From Streptomyces sp. NBC_00341 (GTDB lineage: Bacteria > Actinomycetota > Actinomycetes > Streptomycetales > Streptomycetaceae): 64,000 nt of DNA. Below the pieces are notes generated by a model. The model made no database searches and was not told where the DNA came from. It was given only the letters and a program-made list of their open reading frames with translations. The stretch is from positions 2,728,001-2,792,000 of the forward strand of contig NZ_CP108002.1 in the NCBI RefSeq assembly GCF_041435055.1, in the 5' to 3' direction. Every line of letters starts with the position of its first letter. Positions within the stretch are counted from its first letter, which is position 1. The translations under genes were made by a program, and so were the position numbers. Below are positions 51,123-59,133 of the stretch, piece after piece.

Positions 51123-52526
51123 TCACCACTCCCCTTCGGTGGTTGCTTCGAGTTCGGCACGTGCTTCACGGGCGGTGTCGCGGTTGTGCTGGATGTCGCG
51201 GTGGATGTTGGCGGCGAGCCAGGATTCGCCGGGGGTGTGGCCGTGGCCGGCGTAGGTCCAGTGCGCGAGCGTGAGCGTCGTTGCCTCGGGGTGGTCGTCC
51301 GGATCCGGGAGGCCGAGCGCGGTGCGTTGTTGGGCGGCGCGGTAGTCGGCGCGTACCTGACGCAGAGCTCCAAGGGTGGTGGAGTACATGCGCGACTTCG
51401 TGGAGAAGTGGCCGCGGAAGCCGAGCATGTGAGCCCAGTCCCGAAGCTTGCGGTCCGGGTAGGCATGGTGGAGGTCGAGGCACGCTTCGATGAGCCGGCG
51501 GGGGTGCTCGGGGACGTCGAGGAGGATCAGCGCTTCCTTGTTGCCCACGCGGTGGTCCACGGTGCCGGTCGTCTCCGCCGCCTTGGTGGCGTACTTGGCG
51601 ACGTAGGAGGCCACCGCCTGCTCTGTGAGGTCTTCGCCGTTCCCGAACGCGCCGATGGGCTGGACGTCGAGCTGCGTGCCCCAGCGCAGCACCCAGGCCG
51701 TGGGGAAGCCAGCCTCCTCGTTCGGGGGCACGACGACTTCCACGCGAGCCGCCGCGGCACGGATGGCGCCGTCGAGCAGGTCGAGGGTCGCCCAGGCCGG
51801 CGGGGGTGAGTCCGGGCCGTCGGGTCCGTCGAAGCGGATCACGGCGTGGAAGTGGACCGCTCCGCGCTTCTGGTACTCCGCGACCTTCCCGAAGGACAGC
51901 CGGGACTGTTCGCGGGCAGCCTTCTGGGTGAGGCCGGCGCGACGGGCGATTTCGCGGCGGAGGTAGATCGTGAAGTAGCGCCAGAGGTCGGATGCGTGGT
52001 TGTTCCAGAGCACGGCCCCGGCGTAGTCGTACGTCGCGGGGTTGATGGGGGTGCCGAGTTCGGTGGCGTTGTCGGGGTGGTGGGTGCCGCAGCGGCAGGG
52101 CCGGTTCCCGGGCCGGTTGTGGACCGCACCGAACGACGGAGCGGTGAGGGTCGCGAAGACCCGCGGGTGGTCGCGGATGGTGTGCGGGGTGCCCTTGTCC
52201 GGGTCGCCGGTGAGGCCGGCGCGGATGAGGTGGTAGGTGTCGCCGGCGTAGGTCCAGGCGCAGGCGGGGCAGCGGGAGGCGCGGCGGTTGCCGCAGGCGA
52301 TGCGTAACCGGCCGCCGGGCTCGGTGTCGGTCGTGTAGTGGTGCAGGAGGGTGCCGGTTGCTCGGTCGGTGGTCTTGGTGGCGCCGGTGAGGTGGATGGG
52401 TTGGGCGCATCCTCCGGTGCGGCGGATCTGTTCTTCCCAGCGGTCGAAGCCGGTGGACCCGGCCACCCTCAGCACGTCGGCGAGGGTGGCCGGGTCCAGG
52501 CCCGCCGCGGTGGCGGTCGTATTCAT
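51123..52526 (-). CDS. RepSA-like rolling-circle replication initiator
   Basis: The 467-residue protein has a cysteine-rich N-terminal part (CGNRRASRCPACAW, CRCGTHH) and the HUH nuclease motif in RGAVHFHAVIRFDG at ~220-230. A C-terminal segment KLRDWAHMLGFRGHFSTKSRMYSTTLGALRQVR is typical of AICE replication initiators. It nicks one strand to start rolling-circle replication of the excised circle. ATG at 52526 overlaps the upstream gene's stop. A catalytic tyrosine cannot be singled out by eye. Confidence 0.9.
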   Translation of the reverse strand: MNTTATAAGLDPATLADVLRVAGSTGFDRWEEQIRRTGGCAQPIHLTGATKTTDRATGTLLHHYTTDTEPGGRLRIACGNRRASRCPACAWTYAGDTYHLIRAGLTGDPDKGTPHTIRDHPRVFATLTAPSFGAVHNRPGNRPCRCGTHHPDNATELGTPINPATYDYAGAVLWNNHASDLWRYFTIYLRREIARRAGLTQKAAREQSRLSFGKVAEYQKRGAVHFHAVIRFDGPDGPDSPPPAWATLDLLDGAIRAAAARVEVVVPPNEEAGFPTAWVLRWGTQLDVQPIGAFGNGEDLTEQAVASYVAKYATKAAETTGTVDHRVGNKEALILLDVPEHPRRLIEACLDLHHAYPDRKLRDWAHMLGFRGHFSTKSRMYSTTLGALRQVRADYRAAQQRTALGLPDPDDHPEATTLTLAHWTYAGHGHTPGESWLAANIHRDIQHNRDTAREARAELEATTEGEW

Positions 52527-52723
52527 CAGCCACGTTCCTTGCGGTTGTGAGCGGGTCCGTGGTTGGCGGTGTAGCCCTCCACCAGGGCCCGGACCTGTGC
52601 GTCACCAGTCGCGGTGGCCGAGGCCCCGCAGTGGCACACGGCCGATCCGGTGGCGGGGGTGTTGGGGGACGGCTTGCTGACGTGCAGGCCCGGGCGGTCC
52701 GCGGTCGGGGTCAGGTCAGACAT
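52526..52723 (-). CDS. Small AICE protein upstream of rep (unknown function)
   Basis: The 65-residue protein MSDLTPTADRPGLHVSKPSP... carries a CHCGASATATG motif and ends GYTANHGPAHNRKERG. ATG at 52723 has an excellent GGAGGTGA ribosome binding site, and the stop overlaps the rep start (TGATG). Small proteins at this place are common in AICEs; I cannot assign a function. The single Cys-His-Cys cluster could bind a metal. Confidence 0.75.
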   Translation of the reverse strand: MSDLTPTADRPGLHVSKPSPNTPATGSAVCHCGASATATGDAQVRALVEGYTANHGPAHNRKERG

Positions 52724-52728
52724 GGCAG

Positions 52729-52911
52729 TCACCTCCCGGCGCGGGCGTAGGCGCGGACGGGGGTGGTGTGGCCGGTGCCGCGGCAGGCGGGGCAGTGCGC
52801 GGTGATGGTGTGCCGGTCGCCGGTCGGGGTCGTCTGGCCGGTGGTGACGGCGACCTGAGGGAAGCCGTCGCAGTGGCCGCAGATCGGCCGGGGCAGGGTG
52901 TTCTCGGGCAT
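52729..52911 (-). CDS. Small zinc-ribbon-like AICE protein (paired CxxC)
   Basis: This 60-residue protein has CGHC at residues 11-14 and CPACRGTG at 40-47, the latter identical in form to the CxxCxGxG repeat of DnaJ zinc domains. One zinc could be held by the four cysteines. ATG at 52911 is preceded by AAAGGGAGAT. It precedes the rep-xis-int unit and is probably co-transcribed. A second small protein of this type is encoded at 54240-54422. Confidence 0.72.
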   Translation of the reverse strand: MPENTLPRPICGHCDGFPQVAVTTGQTTPTGDRHTITAHCPACRGTGHTTPVRAYARAGR

Positions 52912-52999
52912 GATGGGATCTCCCTTTCGGGTCCTTGGATCTGGAATGGGTTGGGCGCCCGGGGCGGCGGAAACTTGGCGGTTGAGGCCGCCCCGGGGG

Positions 53000-53281
53000 C
53001 TACTTGGTGCGGGTGGAGCGCTTGATCGTGAGGCTCACGCCGCCGGTGGCGGAGAGAACGGCGACCGCCGCGGCAGCGGCAACGTGGAGGGTCACGGCGA
53101 TCATCAGGATGATCAGGGCGATTCCGCCGGTGATCGTGATGGCCAGCACGACGGGGCCGGTGTAGTTGCGGGGCGCGGCCCGGACGATGACGATCTGCTT
53201 CGGGTCGGTGCCGTGCGGGAGCTGCCGGAGCAGGTCAGCCGGGATGTGACCGGCGTTGTACTGGTCCTCGGGGTAGCGCAT
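53000..53281 (-). CDS. Small two-segment membrane protein of the AICE transfer region
   Basis: The 93-residue protein has a soluble N-terminal half (MRYPEDQYNAGHIPADLLRQLPHGTDPKQIVIVRAAPR) and two adjacent hydrophobic segments (GPVVLAITITGGIALIILMIAV and VAAAAAVAVLSATGGVSL), ending in a basic tail. ATG at 53281 has GGAGGTGA upstream. Its position suggests a spread (Spd)-type function in moving DNA through hyphal septa; this is inferred from position only. Confidence 0.72.
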   Translation of the reverse strand: MRYPEDQYNAGHIPADLLRQLPHGTDPKQIVIVRAAPRNYTGPVVLAITITGGIALIILMIAVTLHVAAAAAVAVLSATGGVSLTIKRSTRTK

Positions 53282-53295
53282 GAGGTCACCTCCTC

Positions 53296-53484
53296 TCAGG
53301 CCGTGCAGCGGTGGGTTTTGGCGGCGAGTTCGGCGGCGGCACGGCCGTGGTAGTCGGCGGAGAAGTTGCAACCGGGGGCGGTGCAGGCGGCGGTGTGCTT
53401 GGTCCGGCCGCGGCCGTCGTAGTGGGTGCCGATCTGGACGGGGCCGATGCGGATCACGTTGGTGAAGCGGTTCGGACGCGGCAT
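53296..53484 (-). CDS. Mobile element transfer protein, small Cys/His-containing
   Basis: The 62-residue protein MPRPNRFTNVIRIGPVQIGTHYDGRGRTKHTAACTAPGCNFSADYHGRAAAELAAKTHRCTA has a CxPGC pair and a C-terminal H-x-C, so a C3H-type zinc site is possible. It matches from memory a small protein found in many Streptomyces AICEs and annotated as a mobile element transfer protein. ATG at 53484 follows AGGAAGGAAG. Its mechanism is unknown. Confidence 0.72.
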   Translation of the reverse strand: MPRPNRFTNVIRIGPVQIGTHYDGRGRTKHTAACTAPGCNFSADYHGRAAAELAAKTHRCTA

Positions 53485-53503
53485 GACGTGGGCTTCCTTC
53501 CTG

Positions 53504-54166
53504 TCAGGCGAGTTGGGCCGTGATGGCGTCAGCCAGCGGGGCGGGGACACCGAGGCGAGCGCGGAGGGTCGCCGTGTCGATGCGGGAGCCGGTCGTGGCG
53601 TGGTGGGTGTCGGCGACCTTCCGGGCGTGATCGAGCAGCGCCGGAGGAACAGCGACAGCCGGGGTTGGGGCAGGGGCCGGCGGGAGTTCGGGCGCAGGGT
53701 CCGGGGCCGGTTCGGGAGCCCGCTGGACCGTGACGTCCGGGGCCGGGTCGGGGTCCGGGGCGGTCAGCGGTGCAGTGGATGGGGCCGGTTCGGTCTCGGC
53801 GGGTGCCGTGGGGGTGTGGGCGAGGAGTGTTCCGCCGAGGAAGGCGAGGGCGGGCCAGCCGGCGACGAGGATGCGGAGCCAGGGCGGGACGTCGCCGAGG
53901 TCGAGCATTCCGGCGGTCGCGATGTTCGCGCCGAGGGATGCGGTCAGGGCGATGACGAACCAGACCCAGGCCGGGCGGTTGTCGGCGTGGGTGCGCATCC
54001 GGCGCCAGGCGGCGACCAGGAGCAGGTCCACGCTGATCGGGTAGGCCCAGGCCTTCCAGCCGTCCTGTCCAGCCGCTTCGGCCAGGTCATGAAGGTGCGA
54101 GAACGACAGCGCACCGGCGATCACGGCCTGCACCAGCACGGCATCCAGTCGGATGGTTCGGGACAT
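53504..54166 (-). CDS. DUF2637 / SpdB-type plasmid spread protein
   Basis: The 220-residue protein has four hydrophobic segments in residues 1-115 (SRTIRLDAVLVQAVIAGALSFSHLHDLAEAAGQ, WKAWAYPISVDLLLVAAW, VWFVIALTASLGANIATAG, LRILVAGWPALAFLGGTLLA), the DUF2637 pattern. A long Pro/Ala/Glu linker and a C-terminal winged-helix-like region (DTHHATTGSRIDTATLRARLGVPAPLADAI) follow. SpdB proteins aid intramycelial spread with TraB. The start is ATG at 54166. Confidence 0.85.
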   Translation of the reverse strand: MSRTIRLDAVLVQAVIAGALSFSHLHDLAEAAGQDGWKAWAYPISVDLLLVAAWRRMRTHADNRPAWVWFVIALTASLGANIATAGMLDLGDVPPWLRILVAGWPALAFLGGTLLAHTPTAPAETEPAPSTAPLTAPDPDPAPDVTVQRAPEPAPDPAPELPPAPAPTPAVAVPPALLDHARKVADTHHATTGSRIDTATLRARLGVPAPLADAITAQLA

Positions 54167-54239
54167 CAGGGTTCACCTCCAATCTGTGGTGGTGCCGGGG
54201 CCGGGCGGGATTCGGTGGTCACCGCCCAGCACCCGGAGG

Positions 54240-54422
54240 TCAGGAGTCGGGGTCAGTGCCGGTGCCGAAGCAGTTCAGGCAGAAGCCGTCCTGCTTGCCG
54301 ACCGGGCGATGCTTGCGACCGACCCGCACTGTGATCGCGACGCATCCGGTCCCGTTGCACGGCTTGCAGGGCGCCGGCTCGGCCGGGGGCTTGGGCTTGG
54401 TGGTCCGTTTCGTGGTGGCCAT
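54240..54422 (-). CDS. Small double CxxCxGTG zinc-ribbon AICE protein
   Basis: The 60-residue protein has CKPCNGTG at residues 19-26 and CLNCFGTG at 48-55, two DnaJ-like CxxCxGxG units expected to hold one zinc, joined by a basic segment (TVRVGRKHRPVGK). The Lys/Pro-rich N-terminus (TTKRTTKPKPPAEP) could bind nucleic acid. ATG at 54422 has AAAGGA upstream. It lies between the TraB and SpdB genes, so it probably belongs to the transfer machinery. The function is unknown. Confidence 0.75.
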   Translation of the reverse strand: MATTKRTTKPKPPAEPAPCKPCNGTGCVAITVRVGRKHRPVGKQDGFCLNCFGTGTDPDS

Positions 54423-54505
54423 GGCGGTGGTTCCTTTCGGTTCCGGGCATGGGCGGGGTAGGGACCTGGCGCGAGAGGTCGCGCCAACCGGGGAAGGTGC
54501 GGGTG

Positions 54506-55855
54506 TTACTCGGTGACCGGGCGGGGCTTGGCCAGCGGCGCAGCCGGGGCCGGGGTGGCGCGGACGATCGGGCGGAACGGGGCCAGCGCGGCGATGTCCG
54601 GGGTCATGTGCGCGTACTCGCGGCAGATCGCGACCGCTTCCGTAGCGGTCATTTCCGGAGTGCGGATGCGGGACCAGCCCCCGGAGGAGTCGCCGGCCAC
54701 CGCCACACCGGGGCGGTCCGGGGCAATGGTCGTGGCGGCGAAGACCGCGTCCGGGGCGATGTCGGCCAGGCCCATTTCGGCGGTCTGCTTGTCGTTGACG
54801 CGGTGCACCACACGGCCGGTGAGCTGGGCCCGGAGCATGGTGGCGCCCTTGCCGAGATCGGAGCCGAAGCGCTGCCCGCAGACCTCCAGGTAGATGCCGA
54901 TCGCGCGGGCCATCTGGGCGAGGCGGACCAGGCGCATCACCATCCGGTCTCTGCGTTCCTCGTCCTTCTTCACCGCGGTCAGGAAGAGTTCCGCGACTTC
55001 GTCGACCAGGACGATCAGGGGTACGGGACGGACCTTGGCGGGCAGGTCCCACAGGTCGGAGACTCCGTGGGCGCTCAGGATGTCGAAGCGCTCCTCCATC
55101 TCCCGCACGAGGACTTCCAGCAGGCTGTCGGCTTCGTCCGGGGTGGTGGCGAGGGCGGAGAGCCGGGGTGCGAACCCACGCTGTTCCACCCCGCGTTTGC
55201 AGTCGATGCCGATCAATCCGACCGGGAGTTTCGCGAGACCGGTGATCAGGTTGCGCTGATACATCGACTTGCCCGACTGATTCGCACCCACCGTCAGGCC
55301 GTGCGGGACCTTCTTGTAGTCCCGGACGAACGCCGTACCGTCCTCCCGCAGAGCGACAGGCACCACGAGCGGGCCGGCCAGTTTGCGGGGCAGTCGGCGC
55401 GGCATCTTCACCCGGCGCAGGACGTCGTACCCGGTCATGCGCAGTTCGACGAAGCCGGGCTTGACCTCCACAACGTGCACGGAATGGACGCCCCAGGCGT
55501 GCCGCAACCGTTCCGAGGCCGCAGCCACGTCCGCAGGCTCCAAGCCGGCCGGAAGGCGGAGTATCGCCCGCATCCCGGTCGAGGAAGCGCGGACCCGGCG
55601 GACACTCGGGGGAACCGGCTGTACGTCCTGGCGGCGGGCCACGTTGCGGACCATGAACGCCCGCAGCCTGGACGGCTGAACCGTCAGCCCACACACATCC
55701 ATCGTCGAGCGATACGTGGCCGCGAACCGGACCCGGGCAATCGGCAGACCCACCAGCGACCAGAACACCCGCGGTGCGCGAGCCTTCGCGTAACCGAGGC
55801 CGCCGGCAGCCGATAAGACCCCGGCCGCCTCGATCATCAGGGTCAGGTCCGGCAT
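54506..55855 (-). CDS. TraB/TraSA-type FtsK/SpoIIIE DNA translocase
   Basis: The 449-residue ATPase moves double-stranded element DNA between mycelia. It has one hydrophobic start, then Walker A VGANQSGKSMYQ at 189-200 and Walker B PLIVLVDEVAELF at ~278. An FtsK-like segment EVCGQRFGSDLGKGATMLRAQLTGRVVHRVNDKQTAEMGL follows. The C-terminal gamma-type region recognises repeats in clt in relatives. ATG at 55855 lies two bases after the stop of the upstream gene. It is the core conjugation gene of the AICE. Confidence 0.93.
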   Translation of the reverse strand: MPDLTLMIEAAGVLSAAGGLGYAKARAPRVFWSLVGLPIARVRFAATYRSTMDVCGLTVQPSRLRAFMVRNVARRQDVQPVPPSVRRVRASSTGMRAILRLPAGLEPADVAAASERLRHAWGVHSVHVVEVKPGFVELRMTGYDVLRRVKMPRRLPRKLAGPLVVPVALREDGTAFVRDYKKVPHGLTVGANQSGKSMYQRNLITGLAKLPVGLIGIDCKRGVEQRGFAPRLSALATTPDEADSLLEVLVREMEERFDILSAHGVSDLWDLPAKVRPVPLIVLVDEVAELFLTAVKKDEERRDRMVMRLVRLAQMARAIGIYLEVCGQRFGSDLGKGATMLRAQLTGRVVHRVNDKQTAEMGLADIAPDAVFAATTIAPDRPGVAVAGDSSGGWSRIRTPEMTATEAVAICREYAHMTPDIAALAPFRPIVRATPAPAAPLAKPRPVTE

Positions 55856-55857
55856 GA

Positions 55858-56187
55858 TCAGGCACCCGCCGTGATCGCTACCGCGCGGAAGCTGATCCCG
55901 TGCCGGGTCTGGCCATTGAAGGTGTTCTCCCAGTCGCGGGCCTTGAGGCCGATCACCGTGACCGGCGTACCCGGAGTCAGGCTCTCCGGAACACCCGTGC
56001 TCGGGACCGTCACCTGGTAGAGGTTCCCCTCCCCGTCGTCCGAGATCAGCAGGCCCACGGTCGCGAGCGGGGCACCGGTCTCCCGGTCCATCGCGATCTC
56101 ACCGGTCTGCTTACTCACGAGCTTCGGAGTCGGAGGCGTCGCAACGAACACGACAGCGGTCGAAACATCGATCTTGAACGACGGCAT
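55858..56187 (-). CDS. SCO3933 family AICE regulatory protein
   Basis: The 109-residue protein begins MPSFKIDVSTAVVFVATPPTPKLVSKQTGEIAMDRETG and ends WENTFNGQTRHGISFRAVAITAGA, matching a family of AICE proteins annotated SCO3933-type. It looks like a small beta-rich (OB-like) domain. ATG at 56187 has GAGGAG upstream. It is the first gene of the leftward transfer operon, directly downstream of the GntR operators, so it is the first product made when repression is relieved. Confidence 0.8.
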   Translation of the reverse strand: MPSFKIDVSTAVVFVATPPTPKLVSKQTGEIAMDRETGAPLATVGLLISDDGEGNLYQVTVPSTGVPESLTPGTPVTVIGLKARDWENTFNGQTRHGISFRAVAITAGA

Positions 56188-56233
56188 AGCTGTCTCCTCG
56201 GTCGTACGGCCCAAGCCTCTTGAACCGCTTGCT

Positions 56234-56247
56234 CAACTTGTTGGTAC
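56234..56247. promoter_or_regulatory. Probable GntR operator 1 (leftward transfer operon)
   Basis: caacttgttggtac is the exact reverse complement of operator 2 at 56307-56320; with the next bases it forms the palindrome cttgttggtacaag. It lies 47 bases upstream of the first gene of the leftward operon. Confidence 0.65.
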
Positions 56248-56306
56248 AAGCTGATACCTAGAGATTGCATCACCGAGGGTGAGGCGTCAAGCACTTCGGA
56301 GCACAT

Positions 56307-56320
56307 GTACCAACAAGTTG
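56307..56320. promoter_or_regulatory. Probable GntR operator 2 (regulator gene)
   Basis: gtaccaacaagttg, the inverted copy of operator 1, lies 23 bases upstream of the GntR start codon, suggesting autoregulation and joint control of both divergent promoters. Confidence 0.65.
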
Positions 56321-56343
56321 ACCGAGTGCGTCATGATGGGGTC

Positions 56344-57117
56344 ATGAGCAAGCAGCCGAAGTACCGACAGGTGGCCGACGCACTGCGTCGTGAGATCGAC
56401 AGCGGCGCCTACGGTCCCGGCGCGCGGCTCCCTTCAGAGAGCGAACTTTCGACACGGTTCGACGCGTCGAGAAACACTGTCCGATCGGGCCTGAGTCTGC
56501 TGGTCAGCGAGGGTTTGATCACGTCAAGCCAAGGGCTTGGCTACGAGGTCCGTGAGCACGAGCTCTTTGAGCTCAACGCTTCCCGCTTCGAGAACCTGAG
56601 CTTCCCGCAGACTGGCGACGCCTACTCGACGGACGTGACGAACGCCGGCCGCAGGCCGCACCAAACGTTTCGTGTCGAGCTCACCACCGCCCCCGAGTAC
56701 GTGGCCCAGCGTCTGCAAGTCGACGCCGGATCCCGAGCCGTCCTCAGGTTCTGCCATCGGTTCGTTGACGATGTCCCATGGTCCACCCAGGCCACTCACT
56801 ACCCCGATTGGCTGGTAGAGGCAGCCCCCCGGCTGACTGAACCGGGGGATATCGCCGAAGGAACGACCCGCTACCTCACGGGTCTCGGCATCGAGCAGGT
56901 CGGATACGCCGACGAGATCGCCACCCGGATGCCGACGCCAGAGGAGGCCCGACTTCTGGACATAGGAGCGGGAATCCCGGTCCTGCTCTGGACCCGAACC
57001 GGCTACTCCCCTGAGCGGCCCATTCGCTGCACGATCACGACGTTCCGCGGCGACCTGAACCGGATGAACTACGAGATCGGCGACCTGTCCGCCCGAAACG
57101 AGAACGACCCCCAGTGA
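56344..57117 (+). CDS. GntR family regulator with UTRA domain (KorSA-like)
   Basis: The 257-residue protein has a winged helix at residues 1-70 (KYRQVADALRREIDSGAYGPGARLPSESELSTRFDASRNTVRSGLSLLVSEGLI) and a C-terminal UTRA ligand domain at ~85-250. In pSAM2 the related KorSA represses replication and transfer genes. ATG at 56344 is chosen with GGGG just upstream; the frame to 56305 would run through operator 2. The last bases overlap the GNAT start (GTGA). Repression of the divergent transfer operon is inferred from the operator pair. Confidence 0.88.
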   Translation: MSKQPKYRQVADALRREIDSGAYGPGARLPSESELSTRFDASRNTVRSGLSLLVSEGLITSSQGLGYEVREHELFELNASRFENLSFPQTGDAYSTDVTNAGRRPHQTFRVELTTAPEYVAQRLQVDAGSRAVLRFCHRFVDDVPWSTQATHYPDWLVEAAPRLTEPGDIAEGTTRYLTGLGIEQVGYADEIATRMPTPEEARLLDIGAGIPVLLWTRTGYSPERPIRCTITTFRGDLNRMNYEIGDLSARNENDPQ

Positions 57118-57677
57118 AGATCACAACCGCAGTACCGGGCGACTTGGACCAGCTTCTGGCGTTCCGGGAAGAAGCCGCATCCTGGATCAGCGAACTGGGC
57201 AGCGACCAGTGGAGCCGGCCATACCCTGCCGATCGCCTGTTGCTGACCATCGAGGCTGGCACAGTCTTCATGCTCCGCGACGGCAGCCGGACCGCTGGGA
57301 CCATCACTCTCACGCCAGAGGCGGAAGAGGGGTTGTGGACGCCCGAGGAGTTGGGGGAGGCATCCATCTTCGTCAACAAGCTGACAGTGTCCCGCGATTA
57401 CGCGGGGAAGGATCTTGGAGGCAGGCTCCTCGATTGGGCGGGAGATCGCGCCTACCAATCGTCGGCCAAGTGGCTCCGCCTTGACGCATGGACCAACAAC
57501 GCCGCACTTCAGCGCTACTACCTACAGCATGGCTTCGAGCACGTTCGGACTGTCCGGGAAGGCGGCGCCATCAACGGCGGCCCACGCGTCTCAGGCTGGC
57601 TTGCCCAGCGCCCTGCTTCCCCCGCCCAGCACGGGTTCGAGGACCAGACGCCTGGCCCCAAGCCCTTTGGCACCTGA
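57114..57677 (+). CDS. GNAT family N-acetyltransferase
   Basis: The 187-residue protein has the GNAT fold: MKITTAVPGDLDQLLAFREEAASWI at the N-terminus, an acetyl-CoA loop in VSRDYAGKDLGGRLLDWAGDRA (~90-112) and DAWTNNAALQRYYLQHGFEHVRT in the last third. The GTG start overlaps the regulator stop by four bases, so the two are co-translated. The substrate is unknown. A regulator-enzyme pair at this place recalls the regulator-Nudix pair of pSAM2, hinting at a control or transfer-immunity role rather than metabolism. Confidence 0.85.
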   Translation: MKITTAVPGDLDQLLAFREEAASWISELGSDQWSRPYPADRLLLTIEAGTVFMLRDGSRTAGTITLTPEAEEGLWTPEELGEASIFVNKLTVSRDYAGKDLGGRLLDWAGDRAYQSSAKWLRLDAWTNNAALQRYYLQHGFEHVRTVREGGAINGGPRVSGWLAQRPASPAQHGFEDQTPGPKPFGT

Positions 57678-58160
57678 GCTGTTACAGGTTTCTCTACCTC
57701 ATCAAGGCACCCGGCTGCGCTCCGCTCCGCCGGGCGCGCTTCCCGGCTCTGGCCGCTCCCGCGCTCCTGCCTTCGGCCCGCTCGTCGCTGCCGCCGCCGA
57801 CGCGCGCCCGCAGTGGATAGGCCCGAGGGCATGAGTCGAGACCGATCCGCGGGCCAAAGACATGCCTCCGGCGGGGGCGCTCAGACTCCGGGATGGGAGG
57901 GGCGCCGTTCGCGGCTGCCGGCGAATTCGTGGTGAGCGTCGTGGAGCTCCCATCCCGACCACCTTCGACCCAGGCAAAGCCGAGCAGTCGCGGCCCAGGG
58001 CGTCAAGGTCGTTCGTACAGTGGCGCGCTCCACCTTGACGCCCTGAACCACGCCCGCTCCACGGAGTGTGGGTCGAAGGCGGACGGGATGGGAGCTGGGG
58101 TAGGTGGTGGGTTGAGGTGGGGCCTAGGCTCTCCGGAATCGGTGAGCAGGGGGGACTTTG
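57678..58160. other. Gene-poor AICE region
   Basis: No frame with a good start is seen. The region holds a GC-rich low-complexity stretch (57710-57830), an inverted repeat agggcgtcaaggt (57998-58010) with its complement near 58032-58044, and the first copy of an ~87-base direct repeat (58034-58120). Stop codons interrupt every longer frame that lacks a ribosome binding site. Confidence 0.5.
58034..58120. repeat. AICE direct repeat, copy A
   Basis: About 87 bases containing gaaggcggacgggatgggag match 59647-59732 with only scattered substitutions and one single-base indel. Both copies are non-coding. Confidence 0.8.
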
Positions 58161-58493
58161 GTGGAGCAGCAGTGGCCGGAAGGGCCGAACGCAGACCCTG
58201 ATGCGGCGAGAGAGCGCTACAGAACGGACATGAACGCATCACGAGCCGCGATGTGGGAGTTGTTCCGGGTGGAACTCTCCGTCGCACACATGGGCCTGGC
58301 GCTCGTCGTGATGGCGAGCGTCTTGGTATCCGTAGTCTGGTCCCCGCCCGCGGGTGCACTCATCGCTGGAGGCTTCGCAGCGCTGTTCGTTGTCGCCTTG
58401 GTCGTATTCCTGCTCCTGGGCAGGCGACGATGGGGCGCCGTGCGCGCCGCGTACAAGTTCGTGTTTGGCTGGGCGAATTGGGTCACGCCCTAG
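58161..58493 (+). CDS. Small two-segment membrane protein (AICE cargo, unknown function)
   Basis: The 110-residue protein has a charged N-terminus (MEQQWPEGPNADPDAARERYRTDMNASRAAMWELFRVELS) and two membrane segments (MGLALVVMASVLVSVVW and ALIAGGFAALFVVALVVFLLLG), then a basic end with aromatic residues (RRWGAVRAAYKFVFGWANWVTP). GTG at 58161 follows a GGGGG tract; TTG one codon earlier is possible. I recognise no family. It follows repeat copy A and is separate from the GNAT gene. Confidence 0.65.
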   Translation: MEQQWPEGPNADPDAARERYRTDMNASRAAMWELFRVELSVAHMGLALVVMASVLVSVVWSPPAGALIAGGFAALFVVALVVFLLLGRRRWGAVRAAYKFVFGWANWVTP

Positions 58494-58747
58494 AGGTCTG
58501 GCGGGGTGTTCTGTCAAGCGGCACCCGGAGATCTGACATCAGTCTCTGACACCAACGGCCACGTACATGCGCGATCAACGGCGGATCTCGCCGGACGGAC
58601 AACGCAGGTCCATCTCAGGGGATCCCACGTCGTGAAGTTGGTGTGGTCGACCTGATAAGGATGAGGCCACAGGCTGACTCCTGCCTTGCCGAGCAGCAGA
58701 GCCCCACCTGATCCCTCGCTGAGTACAGTGACCGGCAAGGGGGCATC

Positions 58748-58918
58748 ATGTCTGATCAGGGTTGGAACGACGAAACCGACTACACCAGGGCTCAAGGTTG
58801 GGCCCGGTTCGTGACCGTGATCGCATTGGTCTGCTCGCTGGGAGTCATCGCACTTGGAGTCGTCGCCGTCTTCGGCCTGAAGTTCTTCCTCTACGTCATG
58901 GAAGCGCTCAGCGGATAG
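58748..58918 (+). CDS. Very small single-pass membrane protein (AICE cargo)
   Basis: This 56-residue frame starts at ATG 58748 after a clear AAGGGGG ribosome binding site and ends TAG at 58918. It has an acidic, aromatic start (MSDQGWNDETDYTRAQGWAR) and one long hydrophobic helix (FVTVIALVCSLGVIALGVVAVFGLKFFLYVMEAL). Size and layout resemble small membrane regulators or type I toxin-like peptides, but no family is recognised. Its codon use is less GC-biased than the core genes. Confidence 0.55.
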   Translation: MSDQGWNDETDYTRAQGWARFVTVIALVCSLGVIALGVVAVFGLKFFLYVMEALSG

Positions 58919-59133
58919 CCCGCTGCCGACTGCTCTGGCTAGAGCTACGGAGCAGAAGTGTCCGTGGTGAGCGTCTAACTGCGTGACAACGGCGACGTAC
59001 AACAGCAGACAAGCGTGGACGCCCGCGGACGATGAGCGCAGGTGAGAGCCACAACAGTGCGAGGCTACTCCCCCGCCCAAGTTACTTCGGGACGATGCGG
59101 TCGCGGGCTCCAACCACACCGGACTCTGCTCCC

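Noticed and set aside
57893..58201. A 102-residue plus-strand frame in the AICE gap
   Set aside because: It overlaps the ~87-base non-coding repeat and the start of the next gene, and lacks a ribosome binding site.
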